64,000 nucleotides of DNA from Verticillium longisporum (Eukaryota > Ascomycota > Sordariomycetes > Glomerellales > Plectosphaerellaceae), in NCBI GenBank assembly GCA_019188255.1, contig JAETXT010000002.1:1426001-1490000 (forward strand). The letters run 5' to 3'. This document shows, one piece after another, positions 33,319 through 43,208 of this stretch. How positions within the stretch are numbered: position 1 is the stretch's first letter; each line of letters starts with the position of its first letter. The notes beneath the pieces are model-generated. The model did not search any database and had not been told where the DNA came from. It saw only the letters and a list, made by a program, of their open reading frames with translations. Position numbers and translations under genes: made by a program.

Positions 33319-35521
33319 CTACTCAAGGCCGAGCGACTCAAGCCTCTCAATGCCAGGGAGATGAGCCCACCGGCTGGACCTGGGCGAGCCGCACTCAATG
33401 TCGAACCAGATGTCGGGGTAGTAGTCATCGACGGAATCGAGAGCGTAGGCAACGCTGCTACCGTACAGGTCGCATCGGGCAACGTTGAGATCACGCTCCG
33501 GATAGAAGCGGTAAGACTCGCAACCGTCGGTGGCATCCATGACGCTCTATCAAAGGTGGTTAGCATCGACCCAGACAACGATCAAAGATACGGTGAAGAC
33601 TTACGTCGCAAAACTGGTAACAGCCCTCGAGCGTGACCGGCACGCCCGGCGAGTTCTCAACAAAGCGAGCGAGGAAGTAGTTGCCGACGGGCTTGCCGTG
33701 AACACCACAATGCAAGCTACCAGTCTCCGGCTTGCCGGTGGGGACACTCCCTTCGGAAACAGTCTTGGTAGGGGTCTCAACAACGGCTGGCTGCGAAGTC
33801 AAGCTCGCCACGCTGATGGGGGCAATTGATGTGTCAATGACACAGTCGCTCGTGCTGGACGGCAGCGGCTCCGTTACAGCATAGGTCGAGAAATAATTGG
33901 TGGCGCTGTAGGGCTGCGTAGAAGATCCAGACACCACCTGGGACTCGGAAGACACCGATGCGGAAGACCGGCTAGCATAAGCTTGATTCGAGGGGCTGAC
34001 TGTTGACTGCGTCTCGCTGAGGTGAACGTGGCCAGACGACTCAAGGCGCACAGTCGATTCACTTAGGGTCACAACCTCGGTAGACTGGCCATATGGGAAG
34101 TTGTGGGCGGAGCTTGGTTTCAGTGTCTCTGGTTCGCTGGTGGCCTTGGAAGATTCGGGGAACCTCTGGGATTCGCTTGTCGTGGCGTCTTCGTACGTAT
34201 CCTCGTAGCCAGCCACGTTGTAGCCCGCTCCATAGGCTGGGAGTGTCTCGTATGGGCTTGCGGTGACTTCGGTTTCGGATGTCAATACGGTGCCAGAAGA
34301 CACACTAGTCATCGCGGATTCGCTCGTCGTCACAACCCCAGAGGAATACGTCGTAGAAACAGTACTCGAGCAGTTGCTGTAGATACGTGCGGAGGAGGAG
34401 GAGGAGGGATGCACGTTCAGCGTTGACACGGGCGGGCGGGGATCGTGCTCGGTGTATTTGTTAGGGGCGTACTCGTTGGCAGCGTACTCGTTGGCAGCGT
34501 ACTCGTTGGCAGCATACTCCTGGGGGGCGTACTCGTTGGAGGCATACTCGTCAGGAGTGCGAGACGTGGAGGGCTTCGAGCTGTAGGACTCGGTTGTGGA
34601 GACATTGGCTGAGTGATAGAAGGTGATAGGGTGACCCGTAGTTTCGGGGTAAGAATGGGGAGCACCTGTTCCGTACTCATGAGTCGACTGACGTGTCGTT
34701 GAGATATTGGCTGCGGGATAGGGCGGCGAAACCAGAGTGGTAGGCTCTGCGTAGATACCACCGGTTTCATACTCGCGGTCCATGGTGGTGGTCGAGATGT
34801 TGGCAAGGTGGTACGTCGAGGAAGGACGAGTGTTATTCGCCGGATAAGGATAATCACTCGCATGTCCAAAGCCTGTCTTTTCTGTGGCTGTAGGCACATA
34901 GGTAGTATTGTTCGAAGGGAAAGTTGTGGTGGTGGTGTTGTTCGAAGGGAAGGTTGTGGTGGTGGTGTTTCCGGGGTAGGGGGCATAGTCATACTTTAGT
35001 GACGTGGTGGTTGTCGTTGAGACGTTGTGTGGCTGATACGGAGGGACTGTAGGTGCAGTGTGCTCTGGATAAGGATACTGCGTCCTGTTCTCGACTTTCG
35101 TCTGCGAAGCATTATTCTCGTACCCCTGAGTGTTCGTGTTGGCGTATTCTGAGCCGCCTTCGGTAATATACTGAGTGACTTCAAGCGTGGTCGTGGAAAT
35201 AAGGACATGACCAGGGCAGTCAGTCACATCGGGGTCCTCTTCAGGCACCGAAGGAACGTTGTAAGCTGGCCCTGGCGGCGGCACAACATACGTGGGTTCC
35301 GTTACTGAAGTTGTCGAACTGGTGCCATTGTAGTTGTGAGCAGCCTGCCCTTGCAGATGTCGAGAACGCAGAGCGGCAGCCCACCTGCCGACACGTCCCT
35401 GGTGGCCATTATGATCTAAGGAGTCTAGACGCTGGCCTTTGTCGTGTTCTGCTGATTGTAGGGCACCTCCTGCCTCTACCAGCAGGGCTGTAGTTGCGCC
35501 GAGCAGGACTGCGAAACGCAT
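33319..35521 (-). CDS. Secreted mucin-like Ser/Thr-rich protein with a C-terminal Cys-rich domain
   Basis: Two exons (35521-33605 and 33546-33319, 58-nt intron) give 714 residues. The start is the ATG at 35521, which gives a signal peptide (MRFAVLLGATTALLVEAGG). An in-frame open stretch upstream does not look like protein. The central about 500 residues are rich in Thr, Ser, Pro, Tyr and Asn with many N-X-S/T sequons. A motif of the form ANISTT / ANVSTT / HNVSTT recurs every few dozen residues. There are two nearly exact 10-residue units (NTTTTTFPSN) and a tandem EYAAN repeat. The last about 115 residues form a Cys-containing domain: LHCGVHGKPVGNYFLARF, GCYQFCDSVMDATDGCESYR and RCDLYGSSVAYAL, which could be a PAN/apple-like fold. 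It is probably a cell-wall or extracellular glycoprotein. I see no GPI signal. Function unknown. Confidence 0.8.
34467..34555. repeat. 15-bp tandem repeat coding for EYAAN
   Basis: Units of gtactcgttggcagc (plus strand) repeat three times almost exactly and continue as diverged copies, encoding EYA(A/P/S)(N/Q) on the minus strand inside the mucin-like gene. Confidence 0.85.
34905..34964. repeat. Two 30-bp direct repeats coding for NTTTTTFPSN
   Basis: Two copies of a 30-bp unit with only two differences lie side by side in the mucin-like gene, each adding two glycosylation sequons. Confidence 0.85.
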
Positions 35522-36388
35522 GGTGAGGGATAGCTGTTGTGTGAAGGCCGTCGAGTCAAGCAATCTAAGGGGAGCGGTATCAAGGGAATAAAGGAGCAAG
35601 AGAAGAGAGTTCGAAGAGACGATCTAGTGAAAGGTTGCTTGTGTGCTTGGAGTACAGAAGAGGAGAAGCCATTGTGAAGTCAGTTATAGTCGTCCTTATA
35701 TCGAAAAGTTGCCGGTGAGCCGCAAGATCGGAAGGGATTAATGACGACATGTTGAGATAACTAGGGCTATGTGAAGGGATTCTGAGGGACCTAGGAATAA
35801 ATTCTAGCAAGATGGTTGACTCTGGTAAGGCATATGAGGGTGCAATATTGGGTCAGAAGGGAGAGGGAAGTCTGACTGCCGAGCCGCCCTGCAAGGGACA
35901 GGTTAGAAACAACCACGAGGCATCAAGACCTCGCACCGGCAACCAGTGGATCAACGTCGTGACTTTTGCGGCGAGCACAGCGAAGACGAGGAGGAGGACT
36001 TGAGAGAATACTATTCCATTTCGTGTGATCCAATTTGATGTCTCGTCATGATCTTAATTGCTCTGTAAGCCGCCCCGTGAATCGTGCTAACGAATCATTC
36101 AGTCGGTGTCTTGCGGAAACAGAAAGGAATGCAGAGCACACACTAAAAACTGACTGTGAATGCCAAATCCAAGCTTGTTTCCCGTAATGCCTTGAGAGAC
36201 GCTGTAGGGAAAGGGTATCAAAAGCAAAGCCCCCAAACGCCGCGAGCACGAACCGCGCCACACTGATGCCAAATGCAAAGGAGAATATTGACCGAACCAC
36301 ACAAACAAGCTGATACCGACCACAACATGCTGCCTTCGCACATAATTTAAGCCATCACAGTCTTAATTGGACTGTTGTCGCACCTGGG
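35522..36388. other. Intergenic between the mucin-like gene and the Ser/Pro-rich gene
   Basis: Promoter of the mucin-like gene and 3' side of its neighbour. No gene seen. Confidence 0.55.
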
Positions 36389-37393
36389 CTAATCCTCCCA
36401 AATCGTTTCCAGGTCGAGATCGCCTCTCCTCTCTGCACCACAAACGCTCCAGCGCTTCCTTTTGTCACGAGATCCAAAACCAAGCGTCCTACCACGTGTT
36501 GGTACATCAAGACTGCTCCGCCCCTTGCCATCGGCCGTGTCAGTGCCTTCTTCGGCGGCTTCAGCATCAGCTTTCAGCTGTGCAATCCTCTCGGCTTCCA
36601 TGGCGGCTTCTTCAGCGTCTGGCGAGTCAGGAATTGTCTCTAGGCTCGAGATGCTGGGGCTCCTCGATCGAGTGGACGTGGGTGTAGAAGGGACGGACGA
36701 AGATGGAAATGGCGTGAGCGTGCTGTAGCTATTATGCGAGATCTCGTAGGCCCGACCCAAAGGAGAGGAAGAGGAGGATGACGGCGTGGATGGAAGCATG
36801 GGCACGGAGGTAGTGGCCGAATGCCCATTGTAACGGAGTGGCGAGGAGGGCCGCCGGTATCGGCTGGCAGCACTGGCCATCGAAGGCGCTGAGGATGATG
36901 GAACACTACCGAGAACGGGGGATAGGCTCCGTTCCGGCAGTGTCCGATCGTGGTCCAAGACGGAAGAGCGAACAGGAGAGGTCGGGAATGCTTCGTCGAC
37001 AGGCTTGCGAGCGACTCGAACACGACTAGGAGACCCAGAAGGGCTCGAAGGACGCAGCTGTGGAGTATAGAGGATGTGCCCTGAGCCGCTTACGCCAGGT
37101 AGGGACTGGGCGCGGGACATTTGTGGAGCAAGAGAGACAGCCGACCTCGACCTCTGATGAAAGCCTGATAGCGGTGATGTTGTTCGAGTACGATAAGGCA
37201 TCGCTGGCGATACGCTCCAGGTGAGAGAGTTCGGCGACGAAGGATTGGGATCGGTGGAGCGGCGAATTGTAGGGGGCTTCCTCAGTGGTTCAGTATCAAG
37301 AGAATGGAGAGTAGGAGGGCTCTGGAGCCGAAGTGATGGAACTGGAGATGACCGGAACTGCTCCAGGCTTTCCATCTCAGGCACAGGCTCCAT
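36389..37393 (-). CDS. Ser/Pro-rich low-complexity protein of unknown function (5' end uncertain)
   Basis: A 334-codon open frame from the ATG at 37393. It is very rich in Ser, Pro and Arg and is probably disordered. It holds a short charged helix near residue 270 (EEAAMEAERIAQLKADAEA). The tail DKRKRWSVCGAERRGDLDLE followed by TIWED is more ordered-looking and is the kind of end that may be conserved among filamentous fungi; I recognise no named family. The frame stays open upstream as RPSNAGQRSCLPTAVESV directly 5' of the ATG, with a CAG acceptor at 37469-37467. An additional upstream exon is therefore likely, and the listed start may be internal. Confidence 0.62.
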   Translation of the reverse strand: MEPVPEMESLEQFRSSPVPSLRLQSPPTLHSLDTEPLRKPPTIRRSTDPNPSSPNSLTWSVSPAMPYRTRTTSPLSGFHQRSRSAVSLAPQMSRAQSLPGVSGSGHILYTPQLRPSSPSGSPSRVRVARKPVDEAFPTSPVRSSVLDHDRTLPERSLSPVLGSVPSSSAPSMASAASRYRRPSSPLRYNGHSATTSVPMLPSTPSSSSSSPLGRAYEISHNSYSTLTPFPSSSVPSTPTSTRSRSPSISSLETIPDSPDAEEAAMEAERIAQLKADAEAAEEGTDTADGKGRSSLDVPTRGRTLGFGSRDKRKRWSVCGAERRGDLDLETIWED

Positions 37394-38897
37394 GTCGACT
37401 GTTGCGGAGGTGGTGACGGACTCGACGGCTGTAGGAAGACATGAACGTTGGCCAGCGTTCGAGGGTCTGTAAATGTGGTGAAGGGGATTTCGGCAGGGAG
37501 GGTGAAGATGCGACTTGCTGCACCCGAGTGGTCACTGGAGCGGAGAACCGTGTGTTTGGCGCTTGCCTGTGGTCTGGCCCAAGTTCGGAAATGGTGAGGA
37601 GGCAGAGATAGGAATTCGGATCTATTCGTGTGCTTGTGTTATGCTTGTCCAATGCCTGGGTCTCGGGCAAAGCTAGACTGCATCAGCACTCAGCACCGGG
37701 CATTCCTTAGGAGACCTTGAAGCTGGCCTTGCTTGACTCGCAGAGTGGCGTTGTGTGCTGGTGTATCGTGGCCGTTCCAGGTCAGGGAGGAGGGAGCTGG
37801 TCGAGTAGAGCGTTACTGGGCGGTGCTCAAGGAGTTTGGTTGTTCTCTGTCCCTGGGCTGATTCACTGGACACTTCATTGGTTTCGGTCTTCGTGTTGGC
37901 ACTGAAAAATCGTGCAGTGAATGTCGTGAGCCAGGGCTGGCCTGCAGCGATCCAGGTCCAGGAGTGCTTCAAAATGTCGTTGTCTCGAGGAGGAGAGGGG
38001 GGGCTATTGAAGGGTTGAGAAGTGGAGGGTCGAGAGGGTGCCAAGGGGAGGCCGGAGCCAGCAGCCAGGGGCCAGTGTCTGTGAAAGAGGATTAGCGCAA
38101 TGCAGGTCCCTCCACCACCCACTTGGCGCCTCCCCATTGCCTCCACTGGCGGGTAATAAACCCCAGTATTCCATTCCTCCCATCGTTGCCCACCCCCGCC
38201 TCCCTTCTTGTCTAGCATCCCTTGAACTGGGCCCAACGCACTTGCCCGATGCTCTGTTTCTCAAGCCAAGCGCCTGGAGCTTTACTATTCTTGAGAAAAG
38301 AAATCAATCCCGATTTGGACATCAGCCTAGATGTATCCTTTCTCGTGTCCTGGTACAGGCTGGTACAGGACACGAACCACGTGCATGTGCATTGGGAAAG
38401 TACCTTTCAACAATTCGGACACCTTATACCTTTGGTGCCGAAATTAAACCTCAGTACATAAACTGACCACCGCCTGCCTGAATAGCTCTAATGTGGGTCT
38501 TGACAGGTACTCATTCAGTACATGGTTGTAGCGGGTAGGTCTGTTAAAACCAAGTAACGTACAGGCATGTAGATGTACTGCTCGTTAAATCCTTAAATTC
38601 AATTGGCGACATCTATTTTCTGCCACTTGGCTGTCGATCACATGAAGTACTGAGGTTTAATTTCGGCATCAAAGGGATGTAAGGTAGATGGTAGTGCGCC
38701 GAGAACCCCCCTGCATGATGTCAATGTCGCCGCAGCCTGACCACAGTGTTTTTGTTTTTAGCGCATTCTGGCTCGGCATCCCTTGAACCCCATTGCCTAC
38801 CCAGTTCGTCTTCACATGTCGGGTGTACTTTTGTCCACGTATCGTTGTATATGAGCGTGAGAGGTCAGCTTCTGACGTTCATCCTGAGACACACGGC
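37394..38897. other. Divergent region between the Ser/Pro-rich gene and the HAD gene
   Basis: 1.5 kb. The part up to about 37470 (and possibly to 37680) may be coding in upstream exons of the Ser/Pro-rich gene. A 187-codon minus-strand frame (38236-37673) is Gly/Pro-biased and I rejected it. No other gene seen. Confidence 0.45.
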
Positions 38898-39791
38898 ATG
38901 CAACGGCTACTGCGACGCCTGAACACCATGCTTATCGACAATAGCCAGATTAACGCTCTGGTCCTTGACTTCGATGGCACCATTACGAAGCAGGATACCA
39001 TTTCCGTCCTAGCTTCTATCGGGCAGGCTTTTCAGCGACGACATCATCACAGCGTGAAGCAGCCGTGGGATTCTGTTGTAGAAGCTTATGGTCGGGATTT
39101 CCAAGACTACACATCAACCTACGTTCCCGCTGCTGTTGATCGGACCACCCTGAGTGAGGAATTGAAATTTCTGCGGGGGTTTCGAGATGTTGAGAGTGCT
39201 TCTTTTGGCCGAGTTGGAGATTCAGAAATCTTTCGCGGCATGAACAAAGAGGACTTTTCCATGGCTGGTAGTGAGGCACTTAGGGATGGAACAGTGCGTT
39301 TACATGATGGGTTTTCAGAGTTTATGGCCTGTGCAGCCCTTCAGAAGTGGCGCATCTACGTCATCTCGGTCAACTGGTCCTCCTCTTTCATTCGTGGTGT
39401 CCTCTCTGGATTCCCCATCGACACAATCATATCTAACGAGATACGCTCCGATGGCATAATTGTAGGACCAGGTATCCTGGGCCCGCCGAGCAAAGAGACG
39501 GTGCTGGCGACTTGCTTGGATAAAGCACACGCTCTAAAGGCACTAGTTGCGGAGCAGAATTTGGGTATTGATACCGTCGTCTACTTCGGAGATTCCCTAT
39601 CGGACATCGAATGCTTGATCGCTGTCAAAGGCATTATTATGTCTAGCGGGCCCGACTCAAGCTTGATCAAGACTCTCAAACGGACAGGTGTCACAGTACA
39701 ACCGATAACATGCATTGACACGTCCGCAAATTTGGTTTGGGCTTCAAACTATCGAGAGATCATGTCAGCGGGACTCTTTCAGCTTGTGTGA
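38898..39791 (+). CDS. HAD-superfamily phosphatase-like hydrolase
   Basis: Intronless, 297 residues from the ATG at 38898; an internal ATG at 38928 is an alternative. The frame is open further upstream, but only from a non-ATG codon. HAD motif I, LVLDFDGTIT, puts the nucleophile at Asp24 and the acid/base at Asp26. Motif II is in WRIYVISVNWSSSFIRGVL, and motif IV in VVYFGDSLSDIECL supplies the Mg-binding acidic residues. Compared with phosphoserine-phosphatase-like members, the cap region (about residues 50-130) is helical. Fungal relatives are often only called cto1-like or haloacid dehalogenase-like, and the substrate is not predictable from sequence alone. Confidence 0.84.
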   Translation: MQRLLRRLNTMLIDNSQINALVLDFDGTITKQDTISVLASIGQAFQRRHHHSVKQPWDSVVEAYGRDFQDYTSTYVPAAVDRTTLSEELKFLRGFRDVESASFGRVGDSEIFRGMNKEDFSMAGSEALRDGTVRLHDGFSEFMACAALQKWRIYVISVNWSSSFIRGVLSGFPIDTIISNEIRSDGIIVGPGILGPPSKETVLATCLDKAHALKALVAEQNLGIDTVVYFGDSLSDIECLIAVKGIIMSSGPDSSLIKTLKRTGVTVQPITCIDTSANLVWASNYREIMSAGLFQLV

Positions 39792-40160
39792 CATCGGCCT
39801 CTTTGGATGTCCACATGGATGGCCAACTTGTTAGCACTTCTTCAGTGCGTCGTTTCATGACCAACGGACAAAGGCACCTCATTTGATTGCGCCATTTAGA
39901 GCGGCTGTGCCTGGATATTTACTAGTACCTCAAATAATAACAATGGCCATGTCAATCCTTTGTGTGTAGCGACATAGCTTGTCCAGCATACCTAGTATTA
40001 AAGTCTTTGATGGGCCATTGAACCCAGGCTCTCTTACTCTCCTACTACGAACGCAACGATTATGCCCGTACAGCCATGGACGAAACACACAAGCCACATT
40101 GGCCATTTTTTGACACGAACGCTCAACATCTGCCCTCACTAGCTGCCTCATCCCAAAATA
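39792..40160. other. Short intergenic gap
   Basis: 3' UTR of the HAD gene and promoter of the small Cys-rich gene. A stretch near 40016-40080 superficially resembles a tRNA on the minus strand but does not fold as one. Confidence 0.55.
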
Positions 40161-40496
40161 ATGTGCTACTACCAAGGTACAGTGTATGGGTGTTTGCATT
40201 CCGATGAAGGGCGCAAAGTGGCCACATGCAGACGGCAACGCGAGTATCTCGCTGGCAGTGGCGAACCTGAGTGCACCCAGGAAGACCATCATGCCTTCCA
40301 CCGCTTGAGGGTTCCGCAGAAGTGTTTCAAGTGCGCCAAGCTTGACAGTACCAAGCTTCGAGCGAGGCAACTCCTAGATTCCATGAAGGCCGACGTAGAC
40401 AAGTGTGTTGCAGCCAGAGGCGGTGCCTGGGGCTCGCCGAGGGAGTCGCGTGCAACCTCAAGTAACAACAACGACAACAAGCAGAGAAGGTACTGA
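40161..40496 (+). CDS. Small Cys/His-containing protein of unknown function
   Basis: An intronless 111-codon frame starting with an ATG (MCYYQGTVYGCLHSDEGRKV). The N-terminal half has spaced Cys and His residues (MC, GCLH, TCRR, ECTQEDHHAF, KCFKCAKLD), which would suit one or two zinc sites. The C-terminal part is a basic helix followed by a Ser/Asn tail. Filamentous fungi have many small proteins that begin MC...Y.C.H, of unknown role. I recognise nothing more specific. No signal peptide is visible, so it is probably intracellular. Confidence that it is a real gene rests on composition and the Cys pattern only. Confidence 0.62.
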   Translation: MCYYQGTVYGCLHSDEGRKVATCRRQREYLAGSGEPECTQEDHHAFHRLRVPQKCFKCAKLDSTKLRARQLLDSMKADVDKCVAARGGAWGSPRESRATSSNNNDNKQRRY

Positions 40497-41036
40497 ATCG
40501 ACCCCATCAGGACTGGCTGGTCTGTAGATGATGGTAAGTTGTACTAGGATATTCACCATATGTGCGACTATCTAGACGAAATGTAGAAGTCTCCAAGGTC
40601 TCTTATAACCTTCCATGCGACAAGCTTTACTCTCGTTCATGTGCGTGATAACTATGCAAGAAACCCCTATACTACACTTAGTAGATGTTATCTGGAAAGC
40701 CAATGACGAAGCAACCCAGATTACTGACATGGCGCAGCGCGCGTCGCGGTAGATCATGGGTTTTGTTGTTGGGCCCCTTTAGGAAACCAAATAGTACTAG
40801 GTTGTGTACGAAAAAGCTGCACAAGACACAGTCACCAATGCTAAGATCGCTTTGTGACACGAATGCGAGCACGTAGTTGCAAGATAAAATGACTGGATTG
40901 GGAAGGCCTAACGAGTATTCGAATTCACTACAGGACATGTCGTGGCCTGTGAAGGCCTCATTCCTATCTATTATCTGCCTTATACTACCCCTAGTGCCGC
41001 AGACAAAAGCATACCGAGGGAAATCATTACCCCCTA
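40497..41036. other. Convergent intergenic gap
   Basis: 3' ends of the small Cys-rich gene (+) and TFG2 (-). Frames on both strands are shadows of no recognisable protein. Confidence 0.55.
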
Positions 41037-42303
41037 TCATGTAAGCACCACGTCCTCCATGTCCATATCGTCGTCGTCGTCTGCCACTGCGTCCGGCGCA
41101 CTTTGATCCAGTGCTTGGTTTTGAATGAGTTTGAACTCGGGTTTGATTTCCCACTCATTGGAATGAGGCCCTGACCTATTCATGACTGCGATTTTCTCTA
41201 GTTCTTGACGAAGATACGCTTCTGGCTGGTTGAAAGTTGCCTTGAGAACAGACATTTTCCAGTACTGGAATCTGTTGGTAAAGGCATCTAGAAGAGCCTC
41301 TCGCAATTCTGTCTCGTCCATACGAGTTGCTTTGTTGGCTGGCTTCTTTTGTTTGCTTGTCTTGACCGGATTCGTAGTTTTCTGCTCTGGTCAGCTGGGT
41401 CTCCCGGTTCATGAATGCCAAATTACTCACAACGAAAGAGCCGAATTTAGCCTGGGCAGCGGCGGAGCCCTGCTGAATCACCCCGCTGATCTGGTAATGA
41501 TCCACGATCTTCAGAGTATGTTTTGGCTTGTGTGCCTCCATCTGTTTGAGTTGCAGAATTGCCCTGCTCTCCTCGTTGTCGACTGGTTTGCAGCCCATCT
41601 CGTACTGGATACGGGCCCTGATCTTTGTTTTTTCTTTGATACATTAGATATATCTGTTTCCAAAAAGAAGAAGAAAAAAACAGGTAAGACTCACTTGGTA
41701 TGGCCTTCCGATAGAAAGGCTGATAGCGAGCCTTTCTGTCGAAGGGCTTCCGTGCAGGCCTGTCAAATTTTGGTCGTAGCAGGTGTGCTGGTATTCCGTT
41801 GTTCGCCGCGTCGTTTCTCGCTTTTGACTTCGCTTTGAAGCCGGGGAGGTCCTCCTCGGAGAAAACAAAAGTTCCCCGTGTGAGCTCTGGTCCCATCTCC
41901 AAGTCGTACTCCCTGGGCATAAGCTGGTGTCCTGCCAACTCAGAATTCAGGAGCATCCTGAAGCGATGCTATGGAGGGTCAGCAGTGGCAGCGAACGAAG
42001 ATGGAAGCACAAGTTTACATCGACTCCTCCATCTGGTCTGATGACGTCCCATTGTCTCATGGTGCCGACCTCGATCTCCGCGTCCTCGGGAAGATTGTTC
42101 CACGCGTCCCATATCTCTTTAGGAACTTTGGCTAGGTAGGCCTGGTTGAACGTGCCAGAAGCACCACTTGCATCATAGAACTCTAGATCACCGGCATCTT
42201 CGTAGAGGTCGTCATCTTCAAGTGGTGTCGCAGACGGGGATGCAACGGCATCAGGATCTGGCTTGATATATGGCTCGCTTTTAACCGGCATGGGATCGGC
42301 CAT
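41037..42303 (-). CDS. TFG2: Transcription initiation factor TFIIF, beta subunit
   Basis: TFIIF-beta (yeast Tfg2, human RAP30) stabilises RNA polymerase II at promoters. Four exons: 42303-42019, 41968-41695, 41633-41431 and 41381-41037. The introns are only 50, 61 and 49 nt. The product is 368 residues. After an acidic N-terminus (KSEPYIKPDPDAV, LEDDDLYEDAGDLEFYDASG) comes the dimerisation domain (KVPKEIWDAWNNLPEDAEIE, then MRQWDVIRPDGGVD). The middle reads KTKIRARIQYEMGCKPVDN. The C-terminal winged helix reads MDETELREALLDAFTNRFQY, WKMSVLKATFNQPEAYLRQE and EWEIKPEFK. An acidic tail (DDDDDMDMEDVVLT) ends the protein. Divergent from the elongin A gene. Confidence 0.94.
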
Positions 42304-43208
42304 GATCGTTGTGTTGGAGCGTTGTCGAAGGTGCGGAAGGCGGCAAGGATGGGATTGCGCAGAGCTTTCGGGACAAGTGTTTGAGGGACGTTCTGGTTCC
42401 TCACAGTAGAGAGTCAATTCGGGTTTCTGTGCTTCCCTAATGTTCTCAGGTCCTGGCGGGTGTACAAAGGATTGAAGTTCAAAGAAATCACAGCCTTGAG
42501 GAGCTTCTTTGTGAGGTCATGTTCCTACCTGCATTACGCACAGACGTGGTCCTCGAGCTGTTGTAGGTACACTACGCGATGATTGGCTCAGAGAAGGACA
42601 AAGGGCCCACATATGTACAAAACAGTCTCCACCCCCTCCGAAGAGCACACTAAGATAAGATAACAGCTTCGACCTGATGATATAGGTATCCCTTAAGCAG
42701 CGGCTAGGTTCATTGTCCAACAAGCCAACGCAACCGACAAGACTCCAACAAGCTTCACGAGGCGACTCTCCAAGCGCCACAACATGAAGAATCGTCAAAC
42801 CTGATGGCTTCAGATTGATGCCATATTCGCCTTCATATCACCTCTCGATCTTGGTCATCCTTTTTCATTCCAGCTTCCAATACATATTACTAGAAGCTTA
42901 ATCATTTACGATTACAACCCATTTCAACGTAATACTTCAAGCTAGTGCAGCCATCCATGCAGCAAAGTGAGTAGCTCTGTACTGTCCTTGAACCCGTGAT
43001 CTCACTGTCTCATTCTGTTTTCTCGAGTGTATTCGCTAACGTTATTGTCGCTGCCCTGACAGTGCCTGTACCGACCTGCATTCGCGAAGTGCTCAATTTC
43101 TATTCACCTCTGTGCTGATTCTCGGAATCGTCAACCTTCTGAGGAGTGCACAAATATACGCACTCGAAAACCATCAAGGTGGGAGATATATAGCTCTACC
43201 CAGACATT
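42304..43208. promoter_or_regulatory. Divergent promoter region of TFG2 and elongin A
   Basis: 905 bp between two outward-facing starts, both for RNA polymerase II factors. No other gene seen. Confidence 0.5.

Noticed and set aside
37673..38236. 187-codon minus-strand open frame
   Set aside because: Gly/Pro/Ser bias from base composition, no domain, lies in a promoter region.
40016..40085. tRNA-like stretch on the minus strand (GGGTTCAATGG)
   Set aside because: No acceptor stem and an imperfect T-arm; does not fold as a cloverleaf by eye.
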